Part shown: in pieces, positions 61,945 through 64,000 of the stretch
How positions within the stretch are numbered: position 1 is the stretch's first letter
Layout: the number at the start of each line of letters is the position of its first letter
NCBI GenBank assembly: GCA_004028765.1
Contig: SAIX01000107.1
Span: 62,001 to 126,000, forward strand
DNA length: 64,000 nucleotides
Origin: Chitinophagaceae bacterium
GTDB taxonomy: Bacteria > Bacteroidota > Bacteroidia > Chitinophagales > Chitinophagaceae
Reading direction: 5' to 3'
Program-made: the position numbers and the translations under genes
Notes under the pieces: generated by a model
The model's input: the letters and a program-made list of their open reading frames with translations, nothing else
Told to the model about the DNA's origin: nothing
The model's database searches: none

Positions 61945-62865
61945 ATGTCTTTAGTTGTTGTCGGTTCAATGGCCTTTGATGCGATTGAAACCCCTTTCGG
62001 GAAAAGTGATAAAATCGTAGGTGGAGCCGGAACGTATATCGCCTGGTGTGCTTCCAACTTTACGCCTGTAAAACAGATTTCGGTAGTTGGTGGCGATTTT
62101 CCCCAATCTGAACTGGATGCCCTCGCCAATCGAAGAGTAAGCCTGGAAGGCGTCCAGATCAAAAAAGACGAAAAGACATTTTTCTGGAGCGGCCGTTACC
62201 ACATGGATATGAATACGCGGGACACGCTCGATACCCAACTGAATGTACTTGCCAATTTTGAACCCGTGGTTCCGGAAAGTTACCAGGACTGCGAATTCCT
62301 GATGCTGGGAAATTTACTGCCATCGGTACAATCAAGCGTGATCAGCCAACTGAATAAACGCCCGAAACTCATTGTAATGGATACAATGAATTTCTGGATG
62401 GAGACGATGATGGATGATCTCCGTAAAACCATTTCAATGGTGGATGTTTTGATGGTGAATGACAGCGAGGCAAGACAACTCAGCGGCGATTATTCGCTCG
62501 TTCGTGCGGCTTCCACCATTATGAAAATGGGCCCCAGATACCTGATCATTAAAAAAGGGGAACACGGGGCACTGCTGTTCCACGAAGACAAAGTTTTCTT
62601 CGCACCTGCGCTGCCATTGGAAGAAGTGTTTGACCCCACCGGCGCCGGTGATACTTTCGCGGGCGGCTTTATCGGCCATATTGCCAAAACGGGTGATATC
62701 TCTTTTGAGAATATGAAAACCGCGATTATCGTGGGAAGCGCCATGGCTTCTTTCTGTGTGGAGCGTTTCGGAACAGAGCGTTTGCGTGCCATCAGCAAAG
62801 CAGATATCGATGGCAGGCTGTCTGACTTTGTGCAACTGGTAAACTTTGATATCTCACTGGTATGA
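61945..62865 (+). CDS. PfkB family carbohydrate/nucleoside kinase
   Basis: A 306-residue ribokinase-fold enzyme. The N-terminal VVGSMAFDAIETPFG and GGAGTYIAWCASNF are typical, and the C-terminal signature DPTGAGDTFAGGFIGHI includes the catalytic Asp and anion hole. VLMVNDSEARQLSG forms the middle motif. The sugar or nucleoside specificity cannot be read; adenosine-kinase-like and sugar-kinase-like members look similar. The start at MSLVVVGSMAFD follows a TAACTTCG at 61913-61920, a one-mismatch -7 box. Confidence 0.92.
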   Translation: MSLVVVGSMAFDAIETPFGKSDKIVGGAGTYIAWCASNFTPVKQISVVGGDFPQSELDALANRRVSLEGVQIKKDEKTFFWSGRYHMDMNTRDTLDTQLNVLANFEPVVPESYQDCEFLMLGNLLPSVQSSVISQLNKRPKLIVMDTMNFWMETMMDDLRKTISMVDVLMVNDSEARQLSGDYSLVRAASTIMKMGPRYLIIKKGEHGALLFHEDKVFFAPALPLEEVFDPTGAGDTFAGGFIGHIAKTGDISFENMKTAIIVGSAMASFCVERFGTERLRAISKADIDGRLSDFVQLVNFDISLV

Positions 62866-62917
62866 TCGCTGAAAACCGCGTAAACACTAACTCCCGTTAG
62901 CGCGGATGAAAAATAGT

Positions 62918-62949
62918 TTTGGTGAAACTGCACACAGGTAATATTTTCG
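62918..62949 (+). promoter_or_regulatory. Promoter of the asd leader, TTTG-N20-TATTTTCG
   Basis: TTTG at 62918-62921, a 20-base spacer, and TATTTTCG at 62942-62949, one mismatch from TAnnTTTG. The predicted transcription start is near 62955, essentially at the leader peptide start codon. Confidence 0.6.
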
Positions 62950-62956
62950 CACCGCA

Positions 62957-63001
62957 ATGATGACAATGAAACATACAAAACGTAGCAAGAAACCTCTCTG
63001 A
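62957..63001 (+). CDS. asd leader peptide, 14 residues, rich in Lys, Thr and Met
   Basis: ATG at 62957 to TGA at 62999-63001 encodes MMTMKHTKRSKKPL. Nine of the 14 residues are Met, Thr or Lys, the three amino acids made through aspartate semialdehyde. It lies a few bases after a good promoter match and directly before mutually exclusive hairpins that end in an intrinsic terminator. This is the layout of an amino-acid-sensing leader peptide, in which ribosome stalling at scarce Lys/Thr/Met codons would decide read-through into asd. The reading is from sequence only. Confidence 0.7.
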   Translation: MMTMKHTKRSKKPL

Positions 63002-63074
63002 CGGGAAGTGCTTTACGTTTGTGTGTATACCATAATACTGAAAGCCTTCCCGAAACGGAGGGCTTTTTCTTTTT
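62978..63074 (+). promoter_or_regulatory. Transcription attenuator of asd (strands 1 to 4)
   Basis: Strand 1, AAACGTAGCA (62978-62987, inside the leader peptide), can pair with strand 2, TGCTTTACGTTT (63009-63020). Strand 2', GGGAAGTGCTTT (63003-63014), overlaps it and pairs with strand 3, AAAGCCTTCCC (63041-63051), with one bulged T. Strand 3 otherwise pairs with strand 4, GGAGGGCTTT (63057-63066), as a terminator. A ribosome stalled on the Lys/Thr codons would cover strand 1, free strand 2 for strand 3, and prevent termination. Confidence 0.65.
63041..63074 (+). terminator. Intrinsic terminator in front of asd
   Basis: A 10-bp stem AAAGCCTTCC / GGAGGGCTTT (one G-T pair) with a 6-nt loop, followed by TTTTTCTTTTT. 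It ends 50 bases before the asd start codon. Confidence 0.8.
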
Positions 63075-63123
63075 AGAATTCATCAGACAAAACCATAAAA
63101 AAACAAACCATAAACCCAAAAAA

Positions 63124-64000
63124 ATGAAAGTAGCCGTAGTAGGTGCCACTGGCCTGGTAGGCACCAAAATGTTGCAGGTATTAGCCGAACGTAATTTTCC
63201 TGTTACCGAAATTGTTCCGGTAGCTTCCGAAAAATCGGTTGGTAAAGAAGTTGAATTCAAAGGCAAAAAATACAAAGTGGTAAGCATGACCGATGGGATT
63301 GCTGCCAAACCTGCCGTGGCTATTTTTTCTGCGGGTGGAAGTACTTCGCTTGAGTGGGCGCCCAAATTTGCAGAAGCGGGTATCACGGTTATCGATAACT
63401 CTTCCGCATGGCGTATGGACCCCGCCAAAAAACTCGTGGTGCCTGAAGTAAATGCGGAAGTGCTTACAAAAGAAGACCGCATCATTGCCAACCCGAACTG
63501 CTCAACCATACAGATGGTGGTGGCATTGCAGCCGCTGCATAAAAAATACCAGATCAAACGCGTAGTGGTAAGCACTTACCAAAGCGTTACCGGAACCGGT
63601 AAAAAAGCCGTTGACCAGCTCTTTAATGAAAGAAAAGGGGCAGAAGGAGAGATGGCCTATAAATACCAGATCGATCTGAACGTAATTCCGCAGATCGATG
63701 TGTTCCTCGACAATGGCTATACCAAGGAGGAAATGAAAATGGTGAAAGAAACCTGTAAGATCATGCAGGATGATTCGATCCGTGTTACGGCTACCACCGT
63801 TCGTATCCCGGTAGTGGGCGGACACAGCGAAAGCGTGAACGTGGAATTTGCCAATGATTTTGACCTGGCAGAAGTAAAAGAAATCTTGCGCAACGCACCC
63901 GGTGTGATCGTGCAGGATGAACCTTCAGAAGCTTTATACCCGATGCCATTGTGGGCACATGAAAAAGATGAAGTATTTGTTGGCCGTTTGCGCCGCGATG
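63124..64000 (+). CDS. asd: Aspartate-semialdehyde dehydrogenase (partial, runs off the window)
   Basis: 292 codons are present from MKVAVVGATGLVGTKML, with no stop before the window edge; a full enzyme is about 330 residues. The Rossmann motif GATGLVG, AIFSAGGS, the VIDNSSAWRMD segment, the catalytic Cys in NPNCSTIQM, and the acid/base His in GGHSESVNVEF are all visible. It reduces aspartyl phosphate to aspartate semialdehyde, the branch point to lysine, threonine and methionine. It is preceded by a leader peptide and attenuator. Confidence 0.95.
   Translation, partial: MKVAVVGATGLVGTKMLQVLAERNFPVTEIVPVASEKSVGKEVEFKGKKYKVVSMTDGIAAKPAVAIFSAGGSTSLEWAPKFAEAGITVIDNSSAWRMDPAKKLVVPEVNAEVLTKEDRIIANPNCSTIQMVVALQPLHKKYQIKRVVVSTYQSVTGTGKKAVDQLFNERKGAEGEMAYKYQIDLNVIPQIDVFLDNGYTKEEMKMVKETCKIMQDDSIRVTATTVRIPVVGGHSESVNVEFANDFDLAEVKEILRNAPGVIVQDEPSEALYPMPLWAHEKDEVFVGRLRRD

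Noticed and set aside
62490-63575. Long open frame (361 codons) on the minus strand across the pfkB-type gene and asd
   Set aside because: It lies antisense to two genes with clear family motifs and to the attenuator, and its translation shows no recognisable domain; it is a by-product of codon bias on the other strand.

Overview
The window reads as chromosomal DNA of a member of the Bacteroidota, most likely the Chitinophagaceae (inference from gene families). Indicators are DUF4270, DUF4907, DUF5522 and HYC_CC_PP-type proteins, a TonB-dependent receptor with a carboxypeptidase-like insert, SCO and DUF420 oxidase assembly proteins, and promoters of the TTTG-N19/20-TAnnTTTG type. Shine-Dalgarno sequences are mostly absent. 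No phage, transposase, CRISPR array, rRNA operon or ordinary tRNA was seen.

Layout. 1-1.7 kb: end of a cytochrome oxidase cluster (subunit IV-like tail, SCO, DUF420/CtaM-like). 1.8-3.1 kb: alkyltransferase-like protein, DUF5522 and TrmB. 3.2-6.7 kb: copper/heavy-metal set (HYC_CC_PP-like protein, double HMBD protein, HMA-TonB receptor). 6.8-9.9 kb: M28 peptidase and serine hydrolase. 10.1-13.7 kb: AT-rich glycosylation islet. 13.7-16.8 kb: five-PAS histidine kinase. 16.97-17.56 kb: an unusual tRNA-like RNA gene on the minus strand followed by a tandem array of copies of its 3' tail and terminator. 17.7-20.5 kb: Lrp-type regulator, Wzz-like protein and O-antigen ligase. 20.5-24.3 kb: ABC permease, glycosyltransferase, hydrolase and MarR regulator. 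24.4-36 kb: acyl-CoA dehydrogenase, LytTR regulator, kelch/DUF4907/DUF4270 locus, amidase, S9 peptidase, CMD protein. 36-49 kb: 2-oxoacid oxidoreductase beta subunit, NarL-type regulator, cupin, YciO, RNase HII, heme A synthase, membrane patatin, MG2/plug protein, lipid kinase, FabH, hydrolase. 49.5-54.7 kb: acyltransferase, TypA, secreted protein, Obg.

54.7-61.7 kb is a phenylacetate catabolism operon on the minus strand (TetR, paaE, paaA, paaB, paaC, paaD, then paaG, paaI, paaY). It is interrupted by a small four-helix-bundle (S23/IVP) gene bounded by inverted repeats. The TetR and paaA promoters share a near-identical palindrome, a probable PaaR operator. The window ends with a PfkB kinase and the start of asd (aspartate-semialdehyde dehydrogenase).

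The most notable items are regulatory or RNA. (1) asd is preceded by what looks like a complete transcription attenuator with a 14-codon Lys/Thr/Met-rich leader peptide. (2) A class II tRNA-like RNA of about 172 nt carries a variable region of about 100 nt. (3) Its 3' tail is tandemly amplified. (4) Several families of intergenic word-like inverted repeats occur, one of which flanks the four-helix-bundle gene. All were read by eye; no searches or folding programs were run.
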